Assembly (NCBI RefSeq): GCF_036669915.1
Contig: NC_089319.1
Span: 1-64,000, forward strand
Direction of reading: 5' to 3'
Length of the DNA stretch: 64,000 nt
Origin: Pocillopora verrucosa
Taxonomy: Eukaryota > Cnidaria > Anthozoa > Scleractinia > Pocilloporidae
Part shown: piece after piece, positions 1 through 11,700 of the stretch
Numbering within the stretch: position 1 is the stretch's first letter
How the letters are laid out: every line of letters begins with the position of its first letter
Program-made: the position numbers and the translations under genes
Notes under the pieces: model-generated
Seen by the model: only the letters and a program-made list of their open reading frames with translations
Databases searched by the model: none
What the model was told of the DNA's origin: nothing

Positions 1-70
1 ACCTCGAACGGAATGGTTCCATTCCAATTGCATTTCTCGTAGTGTTTGTGTAGCAGTCTCTTTTTTCCAG

Positions 71-156
71 ATCAACGCAATGGACCGTCTGAGAAAGTTT
101 TTTCAAAGAGGTTTTCCTCAAGATGAAGTTATCGACATGTATTACAACGTGAAGGG
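71..156 (+). CDS. Orphan 5' coding exon left of the giant transposon
   Basis: A polypyrimidine tract and CAG (ttttttccag) precede a short leader, then ATG at 80 opens 25 full codons ending at a strong donor (GG|gtaagt at 157). The peptide begins MDRLRKFFQRGFPQDEVIDM. A motif of the form FFxxGF-x4-I-x-hydrophobic followed by a G resembles the N-terminal helical segment of a family of integrase-like transposase genes common in cnidarians; that likeness is from memory and weak. The partner exon is not identified. The next 25 kb is the inserted element, so the gene's intron was either enlarged by the insertion or the gene was broken. No matching continuation is recognised after 25467. Confidence 0.45.
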
Positions 157-216
157 GTAAGTCAAGCTTGGTCATCTTATTACGCGTAAAACATCGGAGC
201 GCACGCGCTAACTATT

Positions 217-224
217 GATTTAAC
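217..224. repeat. 8-bp target site duplication, left copy (GATTTAAC)
   Basis: GATTTAAC lies directly outside the left terminus GGATCAATATTTG. The same 8 bases lie directly outside the right terminus at 25460-25467. A perfect 8-bp direct duplication at the two ends of an inverted repeat is the signature of a single transposition event. Confidence 0.88.
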
Positions 225-1573
225 GGATCAATATTTGTTTCTGGGCAACCGAGCTCGATATCGATTTGTCGTACTCGATATACCATTCCTGCTCGATAAG
301 CAAACGACGTTTGATAATCGAGCTCGATAACTACAAGTCGAGCTCGATTGCTAATCGAGTACGATTACTAATCGAGCTCGATAACTAATCGAGCTCGATA
401 ACTAATCGAGCTCGATTAGTAATCGAGCTCGGTTACAAGTACTAACGAGAAAGACTGGGAAAGGAGTCAAACACTGATTGAGGAGGACGATGGCAGGTAG
501 GGTGTGTTGCAAGAACCTTGGTCATTAGGTGAGTATTTCGTAAGTTTTCGTTAAGTTTCAGAGATAGCATTCAAAGGAAGGTGTAAAAGGAAGTTGGAGC
601 AAATGTATTGGAAACAGAAATTTACCCAAAGCACGAAAACCCCAGGTCAGGTGTAGTCTTTCGGGTATAGAAGGGTAAACTTAAACTTAAACTTCGCTGG
701 AATGGGACTTAATACAGACAAGAACAAACTTTTGGTAATCCTTAGTTTATTGTAAAATGTAAAATTTTTATGGTTAACTACGCAGGGGAATATTGTGTCA
801 CTTTTAGATAACTTGTGTCACTTTTAGATGAACGTTCAGTGATATATGTATACTTTTTTAAAAACAAATAAAACAACTTCTGGTTTAGAGCAAGATTTTA
901 TAAACCATTTCAACCACTGTGCAACGCAATTCCTTTCCTTCTTACCGACCTAACCAAAAGTAGCAACCTTTTAAAGCAAACTTGTATCTCGAAAACCTCA
1001 AGCTGGACGGTAATACTTCTGAGCAAAGGAATATGGGTACTAAACTGTGTTTTTCAAACTCTCATTCCTAATGACAAAACACTCAGCTGAATATTTAGGC
1101 TTGCAGCTTGGGAAAAGTACTTAATTGCTTGTAAAAATGAGGATTTTTGTCTGTCACTGGATGTTCCTTTGGCCTTAGCGAGTTGCAAAATGTTGAGTTG
1201 TCTCACTATTAAAATGTAGCCTTGGTGACATCTAGCCCATCTACAATGACAACTAACAAGGAATTCTGAGGCATCCAGAATTAGATCTTTACGGCTTATT
1301 TCCACGCTGCCAATTTCACCTTAAACTCTGTCAACAGAAAGGACTATACTTAGGAAAGAACTAAGTTAGATTTGGTTTGATTTGAAATAATTTTCTGGCT
1401 GCATTAGGGGCCATAATTATTTCACTAGTTGGTAGGGACTATCACAACATCTCGGAAATTGAATAATAGGCATATTTTGTAACATTGTAAAATATTGATG
1501 TGCATAGTTAAGCCACGACATTTATATCAGATCCCTTAACAACCTTTCTAGTTTGCTAAGAAAGTTAGAATTT
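225..1573. repeat. Left terminal inverted repeat (composite)
   Basis: Bases 225-462 and 758-1573 match the reverse complement of 25239-25459 and 24206-25037. The intervening 463-757 has no counterpart on the right. The outer block holds the GAGCTC palindrome array. The inner block includes shared landmarks such as the ATTTTTATGGTTAACTACGC stretch and the doubled CTTTTAGAT-type words near 805-830. A minus-strand open frame at 1054-1305 lies wholly inside the inner repeat and has no recognisable product. Small indels separate the two copies, so they have begun to diverge. Confidence 0.85.
248..432. repeat. Subterminal array of the palindrome ATCGAGCTCGAT (left)
   Basis: Seven or more copies of a 10-12 bp perfect palindrome centred on GAGCTC, or its variant GAGTAC, are spaced about 17 bp apart with the linker AACTA or TTAGTA. 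The reverse-complement array sits at 25239-25440. Clustered subterminal palindromes are commonly transposase-binding or hairpin-forming sites; that role is inference here. Confidence 0.8.
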
Positions 1574-1774
1574 CCCTCTCAATATATTTGAAAAGGCAAA
1601 CTTTAACATATTCTGACCCCTATATATCAGGGAAAATTATTTTTGACATGAAATTGACTGGGTGGAAATAAGAGAGACAACCTCTTAAGTATTTCAAATT
1701 TTTTTTCTTTGTAAGAGATAGTGATGATCCTTTAGTCAAGATCTTAGCAGAACATCCTTACAGCCTTATTGATA

Positions 1775-1988
1775 ACTTTTTAACTCCCAGAAGTGATTGA
1801 CATGTAACTTCTCCCTATAATAACACTTATACATCATTTAGCAAACAGGTGATGAGAATACTCAAACTTATCAGGTAGAAGTTGTCATCTTGATCAAAAC
1901 ACCAAATTCTTGTAAACTAATCCACAAGGAAATATGCAGCAGCTAGAAAGGAGAATTAACAATCAGATCTTGGGAGTCAAAGGGTTAA
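1775..1988. repeat. TTAA-type MITE copy 1
   Basis: It begins TTTTAACTCCCAG and ends GGGAGTCAAAGGGTTAA, forming inverted ends, and shares internal words (ACTTCTCCCTATAATA; CACCAAATTCT; GGAGAATTAACAATCAGATC) with the copies at 8497-8710 and 28037-28248. It is non-coding, about 210 bp, and consistent with a non-autonomous TTAA-targeting element. Confidence 0.7.
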
Positions 1989-2246
1989 GATTCTGGACTC
2001 AGTCAACATACTTACTGCCTAAATATAACAGAGGCATTGTGTAATGGATCTTAACTGAACTGAATGAACACAACTTTATAGGGAATAATTTCTTAAAAAA
2101 CTTAAGGGCTATGATTAATCGTTTTGATTTGTTTGACCCTATGAGTGACTAGCATCACATTCTCCTTACAACATCACCCCTGAATTGCACTTTCTGAATG
2201 AATGTAGACATTGTTGTACTGTAGGCTGTGTTGTGTTCATTCAACA

Positions 2247-2456
2247 TTAACCCTCTACACTCTAACATCAGTATGCACACTCTCCATACTGTTCTTACAC
2301 ATTTACACAGGTGCTGACAAGGAGAGTTTGTTTAATAATTAAGAACTTCTCCAGTTGGTGATCATTTCCTAGACTCTCATGACCTTATGTGTGATTGAAG
2401 GATGATATTGTCAGGAGAAATTAGATTCTAGTCACTCTTAGGGATTAAAGGGTTAA
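2247..2456. repeat. TTAA-type MITE copy 2 (reverse), with fragment at 2136-2235
   Basis: The copy runs from TTAACCCTCTACACTCTAAC to GGGATTAAAGGGTTAA with TTAA at both edges. A partial copy of the same family in the other orientation lies just before it (CCCTATGAGTGACTAGCATC at about 2138), so the two were inserted next to or into each other. Confidence 0.65.
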
Positions 2457-3727
2457 GTAGGAAATAGTAAGTTAATGGTACAGTGGAACCTTGATTCAAC
2501 TAACCTCTATACAACGAAGTTCTTGATATGACAAACAATACTTCTGTTTCAGCCCAGCTAAAGTTACAGTAATATAAATGCCACAGAACCGTGATATACA
2601 AACCCTAAATATAGCCAATCAATGTCTCCAGCCCCTTGGCACTCTATTAAATCAAGTTTCCACTGTACATGTTATCTATTTCTATATACTACTTGAAATG
2701 AAAAGGTGAAGAATAAAGTTGTGTACCTTTACACATAGCCAGTATATCAAACAAAAAAAAAACCCCTTATTATAATAGAATATCATTTAATGGCTTACAC
2801 TTGTGAACTTATGGTCAAGTGAGGTACATATAAAATGATTTAGTAGTAATTTTGGAATCTGCCTTTGTCTCGGTATGATCAAGTTTACTGGTAGTACTGA
2901 TCACGAGTGATGGTACACAACTTATTTCTAGTGTTTGGCATCTTCCCTTTTTCTCTTTCCCTTTCGATTCCTGTGAGATCTTTGGTCCTTTCTCTTTTTT
3001 TTCTCCATCCTGGCTCCTTCATCTTCTTTCATGGTCATCATCTTTTGTTTCCATGTGAAAAAAGGTGAAAAAATGAGAGATTAGTTGAATGTTGTAATGT
3101 GCTCACTGGAATAAAGGCAAAAATGAGGGTTGGTCATGTGTAGATACTAACAAATGATGATTAAAAATAACAAACTAAGGGGCTTGTTGGAAATATTTTG
3201 GGATGTACCCTCAAATAAAATTAACAAACAATTTAAATGTTTTTGGTAATTCACTGGAAGAAACAGGTACCTCACTGTGCTTCATCATGGCACAAACATT
3301 GCACAAGGAAGTTTGATAAAGAAGAAGAGTTATTATGAGTAAGAGTTATTAAGACTAATTATGAAGTTGGTGGTGTTAACATTGGTCATCATAATCTATT
3401 TACTTTTGTGTTTACCTTTCATTGTCTCTGAGAGTTCCTCTTCATCTGAGGGGTAGTTTCCTTTGAATGACACCTGCAATGAAACATAGCAGAGGGTAGT
3501 ATGCCACTCATGGGATGAGTGGCATATCACCCTCGTGTAGGTGCCGCTGGGAAGTATTATCCAGAGCGTTTAAAGAATCTAATGGCCCATTTATGAACAC
3601 TTTCATCAAATTGGAATCCTAAGGTTGAGGAGGTGGGAGGGGGGGTCCGAGACGAGTCTACAGAAAAATAATGGCTTTGAGGGGGAACCATCCCCCTAAA
3701 TCAAATGTTGGAAGGAGGGAGGTCACA

Positions 3728-4410
3728 CTAAATATCTCAGTAATGTAGAGTTTTGTATCCTATTTATGTGAAACTACATGTTCAAAAATCAACAAAAAGT
3801 ATATACATGACAGTTTCCATCCCAACAATTTTCAAAGTATCTGAGTAACTGTAGAGTTTACATGATTTTACACTATTTAGATAACACTACATGTTCAAAA
3901 ATAAACAAAAGTATATGCATGACTGTTTCCATCCCAACAATTTTCAAAGTATCTGAGTAACTGTAGAGTTTACATGATTTTACACTATTTAGATAACACT
4001 ACATGTTCAAAAATAAAACAAAAGTATATGCATGACTGTTCCATCCCAACAATTTTCAAAGTATCTCAGTAATTGTAGAGTTTACATGATTTCATACTAT
4101 TTTGATATATCTACATGTTCAGAAAACAAACAAAAAGTATAGAAACATGCTTCTGCTCATATAATTATACATCCTCTGCATTTGCATGACTTTTCATCCC
4201 AACAATTTTAAAGTATCTTAGCCAAATTGTGGATTTTACATGGATTTTGTACTGTTTTCCCAACAATTTTTAAAGTATCTTAGCAATGGTGGATTTTACA
4301 TGGATTTTGTACTGTTTAGATAACACTACATGTACTATATGCTTTTGTCAGCTTAATAGTATGTGTTCTGCACTTATATGGCTGTTTCCATCACAACAAT
4401 TTTCAAAGCT
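3728..4410. repeat. 112-bp tandem repeat, about 5-6 decaying copies
   Basis: The phrase TTTTCAAAGTATCTGAGTAA recurs at about 3829, 3941 and 4053, a period of 112 bp. Each unit holds TAGAGTTTACATGATTTTAC and ACACTACATGTTCAAAAA. The outer copies (from about 3728, and 4190-4400) are more diverged. The short plus-strand frame at 4286-4471 lies in this array and is not a gene. Confidence 0.75.
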
Positions 4411-4419
4411 AGGTACTCT

Positions 4420-6160
4420 TATTAAAAGACATTTGATCGGGTTAGATGTGCGCAATATCCCTCATCTTTAGCATTGTCAAGCTCTTCCTCACTGTTGTGC
4501 ATCTGTGAGAGTTGCTTTGGTACTTCTCATCTATGCCATACTCTTCAGGATACATGAAGGAGTACTCTTAATCTCTGACTTGTGGAGGTTTGAGGTAGTT
4601 CGACCCTCTTGGCATTACTGAAATGGTATCTTCATAAGAGCTGTGCGAGGTATGTCACATCTTGACTTTATTGCTAAGTTCTTGCCTGATATTTGTGGTA
4701 GTTCTGCTTTCTTGGCATAACTGAAATGATATCTTCACAAGAGCTGTGCGAGGTATGTCACATCTTGACCAAACAGCAAGCAAAAAACTCTAAACATCGA
4801 ATCTCTTTCAGGGACAGCAAGGCAAGGAGGGTGCAGTAAACATATTGGAAGATTATTACCCAGGTTTCCGCCTCAATTACTTTGTTCTAGTAACATGTCG
4901 ATTTCGAACCTTTTCTTTTTCCTTTCGATTTTCGATAGTTTTCTTTATTACTTCTTCTCTTTCTGATGTGGTGTCTTCGCAGATTTCTTGAATATGCTTC
5001 AATAACTTTGGCTTCTCTCTCCAAGTGTCTGTATCCTGTGTTGCATGTAACATCCTGAACTCGACATACTTCATCTGCTCTGCAAGAAGTGAGGAAATTG
5101 TTATCCTTGCCTCAAAATTGAAAAGCAAGGGATCACGAAGGCACCATGTGTGGTTGATAACCTCCAGCATATCAAGGTGATGCAGTTCAACAAGAAGAAA
5201 AGAGCAGAGCAGCCAAAGGAGAACAAAAAAAGAAACCACCACAAAAACACAGGAAAAAGTCTCCCTGATTATGCTGGGAAAGATTGGTTTGAAGAATGTA
5301 CAAAGGAAACAATTTTGCAAGAGGGGGTAAAGTGCCTCAAGAAACATCGACTTGACTAACATATCTACAACAATAAGAACTACACAGTGGAGGTTTTTGC
5401 AAGGTATTGGCTTTTCCAAATGAATCCTGAAGGCCGTGGTTTGCAAACACAACTGAAGGAAAGAGATTTAACATGTAAACAATCCTTGCAAGACAGTGAA
5501 AACCCCAACATAGCTGAAGATAAGTAGAGCAAAGTGAAAGCCATACAAATAGTAACAATGACAATGACAATGATTCCATCAACTCTGGAGAGGAAGATAA
5601 CTCCACAAATGATGTCCTTCTTGCTTTTATCAATAACTAGAGAACAAGTTGAAAGGCCAGCTGCAACACACCCAGGAAGATTAAAAGGACCCATAAGAAA
5701 TTGAGTCATAAATCATTTGATTCTTAACTTTTTTAATCCTGGAACAGTGAAGAAATCTCACAGCTAACAAACCCAAATTACTTTTCAAATTAATGTCTGA
5801 AGAATGATCGAGTTATTACCATCATTATAATGAACAAAAAATAAAAATAATAAAGCACACTGCAGAATACATGAGTGGACTAAGGGGACAAGGAAGGCTG
5901 GGGGGTGGGGCAATTCATCAGGAAAAAAGCTTTACATTGTAGGGAATAACCATAGCAAAAAATGACATTTGTCATGAAGTATCCGATTAAGTATTAATAT
6001 TAACCACAAATAAAAACATCAGGGTAGAGTTAAGGTTAGGGGATACTTCATAACAGTTTTTTGGGATGAGGAGAAGGGTAAGGGGACAACGTATAGAGCT
6101 TACTGTCTAGCTGGATTTTGAAAAAAAAAATTAAGAATACATAAGAGAGCCTGGTCAAAG
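4420..6160. other. Inter-array stretch, no gene supported
   Basis: Overlapping open frames occur on both strands at 4877-5709, including a Lys/Glu-rich minus-strand tail ending at 4877 and a Lys-rich plus-strand frame at 5150-5359. No family is recognised and no consistent splice chain links them. A duplicated phrase (ATCTTCATAAGAGCTGTGCG and ATCTTCACAAGAGCTGTGCG, at about 4628 and 4731) marks a short local repeat with a spacing of about 103 bp. Confidence 0.4.
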
Positions 6161-6169
6161 TATACCAGG

Positions 6170-8450
6170 ATATCTAAGGATACCAGGTCGCACTGGACAC
6201 TTCTCACGAAGAGCTGGTCAACAGTGGCCCGGAGGGATTACAAAGGGGAATGATCTAAGGATACCAGGTCCAACTGGACACTTCTCACGAAGAGCTGGTC
6301 AACAGGGGCCCCGGAGGGATTACAAAGGGGAATGATCTAAGGATACCAGGTCCAACTGGACACTTCTCACGAAGAGATGGTCAACAGTGGCCCTGAGGGA
6401 TTAAGAAGGGGAATGATCTAAGGATACCAGGTCCAACTGGACCTTCTCACGAAGAGCTGGTCAAAACGTGGCCCGGAGGGATTACAAAGGGGAATGATCT
6501 AAGGATACCAGGTCCAACTGGACACTTCTCACGAAGAGCTGGTCAACAGTGGCCCGGAGGGATTATGAAGGGGAATGATCTAAGGATACCAGGTCCAACT
6601 GGACACTTCTCACGAAGAGCTGGTCAACAGTGGCCCCGGAGGGATTACAAAGGGAATGATCTAAGGATACCAGGTCCAACGGACACTTTCACGAAGAGCT
6701 GGTCAACAGTGCCCTGGAGGAATACAAAGGGGAATGATCTAAGGAGACAGGTCGCACTGGACACTTCTCACGAAGAGCTGGTCAACAGTGGCCCGGAGGA
6801 TTACAAAGGGAATGATCTAAGGATACCAGGTCCAACTGGACACTTCTCACGAAGAGCTGGCCAACAGTGGCCCCGGAGGGATTACAAGGGGAATGCTCTA
6901 AGGATACAGGCCAACTGGACACTTCTCACGAAGAGTGGTCAACAGTGGCCCGGGGATTACGAAGGGGAATGATCTAAGGATACCAGGTCCAACTGGACAC
7001 TTCTCACGAAGAGCTGGTCAACAGTGGCCCGGAGGGATTACAAAGGGAATGATCTAAGGATACAGGTCCAACTGGACACTTCTCACGAAGAGCTGGTCAA
7101 CAGTGGCCCGGAGGGATTACGAAGGGGAATGATCTAAGGATACCAGGTCCAACTGGACACTTCTCACGAAGAGCTGGGCAACAGTGGCCCCGGAGGGATT
7201 ACAAAGGGGAATGATCTAAGGATACCAGGTCCAACTGGACACTTCTCACGAAGAGCTGGTCAACAGTGGCCCTGGAGGGAATACAAAGGGGAATGATCTA
7301 AGGATACCAGGTCGCACTGGACACTTCTCACGAAGAGCTGGTCAACAGTGGCCCCGGAGGGATTACAAGGGGGAATGATCTAAGGATACCAGGTCCAACT
7401 GGACACTTCTCACGAAGAGCTGGTCAACAGTGGCCCCGGAGGGATTACAAAGGGGAATGATCTAAGGATCCACGTTCGCACGGGACCCTTCTCACGATGA
7501 GCTGGTCAACAGTGGCCAGCGGAGGGATTACAATGGGGAATGATCTAAGGATACCAGGTCCAACTGGACACTTCTCACGAAGAGCTGGTCAACAGTGGCC
7601 CGGAGGGATTACGAAGGGGAATGATGTAAGGATACCAGGTCCAACTGGACACTTCTCACAAAGAGCTGGTCAACAGTGGCCCTGGAGGGATTACAAAGGG
7701 GAATTATCTAAGGATACCAGGTCGCACTGGACACTTCTCACGAAGAGCTGGTCAACAGTGGCCCCGGAGGGATTACAAGGGGGGATGATCTAAGGATACC
7801 AGGTCCAACTGGACACTTCTCACGAAGAGCTGGTCAACAGTGGCCACGGAGGGATTACAAAGAGGAATGATCTAAGGATACCAGGTCGCACTGGACACTT
7901 CTCACGAAGAGCTGGTCAACAGTGGCCCCGGAGGGATTACAAAGGGGAGTGATCTAAGGATACCAGGTCCACTGGACACTTCTCACGAAGAGCTGGTCAA
8001 CAGTGGCCCGGAGGGATTACGAAGGGGGATGAGTAAGGATACCAGGTCCAACTGGACACTTCTCACGAAGAGCTGGTCAACAGTGGCCCCGGAGGGAGTA
8101 CAAAGGGAATGATCTAAGGATCCAGGTCCAACTGGACACTTCTCACGAAGAGCGGGCCAACAGTGGCCCGGAGGGATTAAGAAGGGGAATGATCTAAGGA
8201 TACCAGGTCCAACTGGACACTTCTCACGAAGAGCTGGTCAACAGTGGCCCGGAGGATTACGAAGGGGAATGATCTAAGGATACCAGGTCCAACTGGACAC
8301 GGCTCACGAAGAGCGGGTCAACAGTGGCCCCAGAGGGATTACGAAGGGGAAGGATCTAGGATACCAGGTCACACTGGACAGGCTTAGGAAGAGCTGGTCA
8401 ACAGTGGCCATGGAGGTATTAGGAAAGGGGAATATTGTAAGGATACCAGA
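6170..8450. repeat. Minisatellite, unit about 81 bp, about 28 copies
   Basis: A unit containing AATGATCTAAGGATACCAGG, TGGACACTTCTCACGAAG and AGCTGGTCAACAGTGGCCC repeats every 80-82 bp across nearly 2.3 kb. Copies differ by single-base indels in the CCCGG and GGGG runs. The common 81-bp form is 27 codons, so it stays open in several frames (for example 6565-6972), but indels break every frame and no splice sites flank it. It lies in a probable intron of the minus-strand cargo gene. It is neither a CRISPR array nor a gene. Confidence 0.92.
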
Positions 8451-8496
8451 TCAATGTTAAATAAGTACAGTTACAAATAAAAACAGAGGTCATCAT

Positions 8497-8710
8497 TTAA
8501 CCCTTTAACTCCCAGGAGAGTGATTAACCTCTAACTTCTCCCTATAATATTCCTTCATGATCTAGCTAACAAGTAATGAGAATACCTAAACTTATCAGGT
8601 AGATGTTGTTACGTTGATTTAAAAACACCAAATTCTCACAAGTGGTTACAAGGAAATGTGTAGCAACGAGAGGGGAGAATTCGTAATCAGATCTCTGGAG
8701 TTAAAGGGTT
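8497..8710. repeat. TTAA-type MITE copy 3
   Basis: It runs from TTAACCCTTTAACTCCCAGG to CTGGAGTTAAAGGGTT, with inverted ends of about 16 bp. The same internal words appear as in copy 1. It follows directly on the minisatellite. Confidence 0.75.
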
Positions 8711-8767
8711 CAGATCTGAAATAGAGAATTAAACCTCTATTTTTTAATTTATGACTTTTGCACATAC

Positions 8768-11700
8768 CAGTGACTGCTCCAAGTTAGTCATCTCTTCAGT
8801 GTTCTGAAAATTGTTCAAAAAAAAAAACAAATTAGACCATAGCAATGAAAGTGTCTGTCACGAAGACACATAAATAACTTATTATGCTACCCCAGCTCAC
8901 GCTGTTTTTAAGTGTTTAATAATTTTAGAGAATTTACATAAGTAAGAGTTAAATCATCTTTAGAACTAAATGTGTTTTGAATGGGAATGTGTTATATTAA
9001 GACATTGAAAAAATTAAAGTGGGTTCTGATTGAAACATACCCTCTCTAAAAGGTCCAGGACTTCGTCCCCTTGTAGATGATCAGAGTGCCTCACCACTTC
9101 CCTTCCTCGCTGTAGTGTGAAGTGGAGCGGTACTTCAACAAGCGAACCAATCCAGTCATAGACTTCCTGTTTATTGTTTTCATATAACCAAAAAAAAAAA
9201 ACATGCATCACTTACTATCACCACCATCATCATGTAGCAAATATTATATTATATTCTTACCTGGAAAAAGGCATTTTTCTCAAAAGCCCTGGAGAACTTT
9301 TTTCCATTGTTGATATGGACGCCAATGGTGTTCCACCACCATTAGTTGGTGGTGCTGTCACCCTCCCCCTGCGTTGAGCCCTTGTTTGCTGTAAAGACAA
9401 ATATTATTATGATGGATATTATTACGACAGATAAGGCACATCACAGTGCGCACAATTATAAAATAAACATATGTGGGATAAGTTATTTAAATAGAAAATC
9501 ACTGTATACAATTGACATAACTAGATTATGAATTAGTTGAGATAAATAACAAGGGTATATTTCATTCTTAATTTTTCAAACCTTACATGAACCTAAGCTT
9601 AAGAGTTGAGAGAAAGCTGGACACAGTGCACCCAATTATAAAACAAGCAGGCTTGCTTAGGTATATTTAAATGGAAAGTCACTGTATACTCTTGACATAA
9701 CATTAGATTATTAATTTTTGAGATAACTAATAGAGGACATGTCATTCTTAATTTTTCCAAACCTTATATGTATCTAAAAACTTAAGAGTAGAGAGAAAGC
9801 AGATGGTAACTTACAGAAGTTTCATCCTGATTGTTTACGGTATTGTTGGAGCTGGTTCCCAGGGAGCTGCTAGCAATGTTAGTGCTATTGCTGGACTGGA
9901 CTGTAATGCCTGTTATGAAAATTAAAGTGTTCTAATGGGTATATTAGGGAGTAAAATTAAAATAATGTGATTTTGTAAGTGTATCCTTTCAAATTGAATT
10001 CTAAATTAGGGGATATTGTGTACCTGGTACTGTAGCTCTTGACTTTGTCTTTGTTTCCGCCAGTCATCCAACTTTTTCCTGTTGAAAGAAGTACCTGTGT
10101 CAGTACCTTTCATTCCCATTTTTTAAGTTTTAATAATCATTTTAATTGTGAATACATAAATAGCTGAAAAGTTTCAATCCATACCGTTCATCCCTCATTG
10201 CGGAATATAGAGCCTGTGCTCTGCCAATGGACTCTTGAAGGCCCGCACAATCCAAGTTTGATTCTTGTAAGGTACAAGGTACAAAACATGTTGGTGTTAA
10301 AAAGACTAATAGATTGAAGCTATTCTTGTTGTAGGTATGATTATTGAAGACTTCGCAGAGATTCTTTCAGAGGAAATTTTGTATTTGTTGCACATGGAAG
10401 TTAGAAAAAAAGAAAATGTCTTTGAGACATCCACATTCCTTTTTTTGTTTGTTGTTTGTTTGTTTTTTTTGTGCATCATAAACAATCAATGGATAATCAG
10501 ACTACTAGTGAAGGAAACAGAAGAGCTGGCAAATTATTCTACCCCAGTCATGACCTTAATGACAAATGATACACTTTAAAAAATGAAAGGTGTCATTCAT
10601 ATAATCACAATATAGATTTCAAATTTCAAATTTTTCATGTTTACCCTCAAAGATTTCCACGCACTGTGGCATGTTTCTGCTATGACATGGGGCCAGAACA
10701 AATACGACAATGCCAGGGCTTTGTGAAACGCCATATTTTACTCTCACTGCAATTAAAGGTACAATTACTCTTGTGCTAATAATAACATCTGCAAAATCAT
10801 CTTGATATATCGACAATAACAACAGTGATAACTATGATAATTATAATTATTACAATAATACTCCAAAAAAATAAACTAATTAAAATTAACACTTGGGTGC
10901 ATTTGCTTTTGCATTCTGAGCTAAAGACTAGGTTTAGCTACCTTTCTGGGCTTCATGGCTGCTGTCTTTGGCAATCCAGAAGTAAATATGTGGGCTGTTT
11001 GCCACAGTGTTGAGCATGCTTGAAAAAGTAAATACAGAGAAGGTTAATAAACATCAAATACACCTGAGTTAAACAAATGTGGAGGCAGAGTAGGCAGAGA
11101 AAAATCAATGAGGAAACAAAAGCAAACACATTAGTGTACTAACCTAACCAATCTTCTCTTGCTAGCAAGAGGACAGCTGAAGGGCAAAAGGACAGCCACC
11201 ATTATACGACCATCCTCTGTTCCTTGCCATGTGAACTAAGATAACAAGAGAAACAGTTCAGTAAGATATGTGCATGAACATGAGTGTACTATTTGAATTG
11301 TTTACAGCTATTTTCCCACAGCAGGTAATCAAAGGGAGAAACGGGTTTTGTTTGACAGATTAGTTTGTAGCTCTTGGTTTTTTTTTTTTTTAACATGCAA
11401 ACTTTCTTTTTTTCTTGCCAATCAAAGGGTAGGGTATGAGCGTGATTGTGATCACATCTCATTCTATGTGGGTTTTTCCTACATACTGATAAACAAGCTA
11501 ATTACCTCTTCAAAAGAGTGGATCAGAAATGAAATGGCTGTGCTTTGCCCTCTGTCCTCTAAAATATTGATACATTGCAGCACCTCAGTGGTCCTGCTAT
11601 GAACACCTTCACCTATAAGAAATGGGTAACCATGAGGAAAGTGATTTAGTGATGTATGAATGTATTCAGTAGCATTATACACTACCTGTGCTTTCATTGC

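Larger units (their letters stand above)
1574..3415. other. Non-coding stretch with nested TTAA MITE copies
   Basis: No convincing gene is seen. It contains two copies (and one fragment) of a TTAA-bounded non-autonomous repeat. A minus-strand stretch at about 2935-3057 encodes a Lys/Arg-rich tail and could be the last exon of the minus-strand cargo gene, but the phase from the 3473-3416 exon leads to an early stop, so I do not call it. Confidence 0.5.

Noticed and set aside
4877-5709. Overlapping minus-strand ORFs of 98-191 aa
   Set aside because: No domain, no common frame, and no splice sites linking them to the cargo gene with confidence.
6565-7793. ORFs within the 81-bp repeat, possible repeat protein
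   Set aside because: The frame is open only because the unit is a multiple of three; indels break every frame and no splice sites or start context are present.
6170-8450. CRISPR-like array
   Set aside because: Units are fully repetitive with no unique spacers, and the genome is a spliced eukaryotic one.
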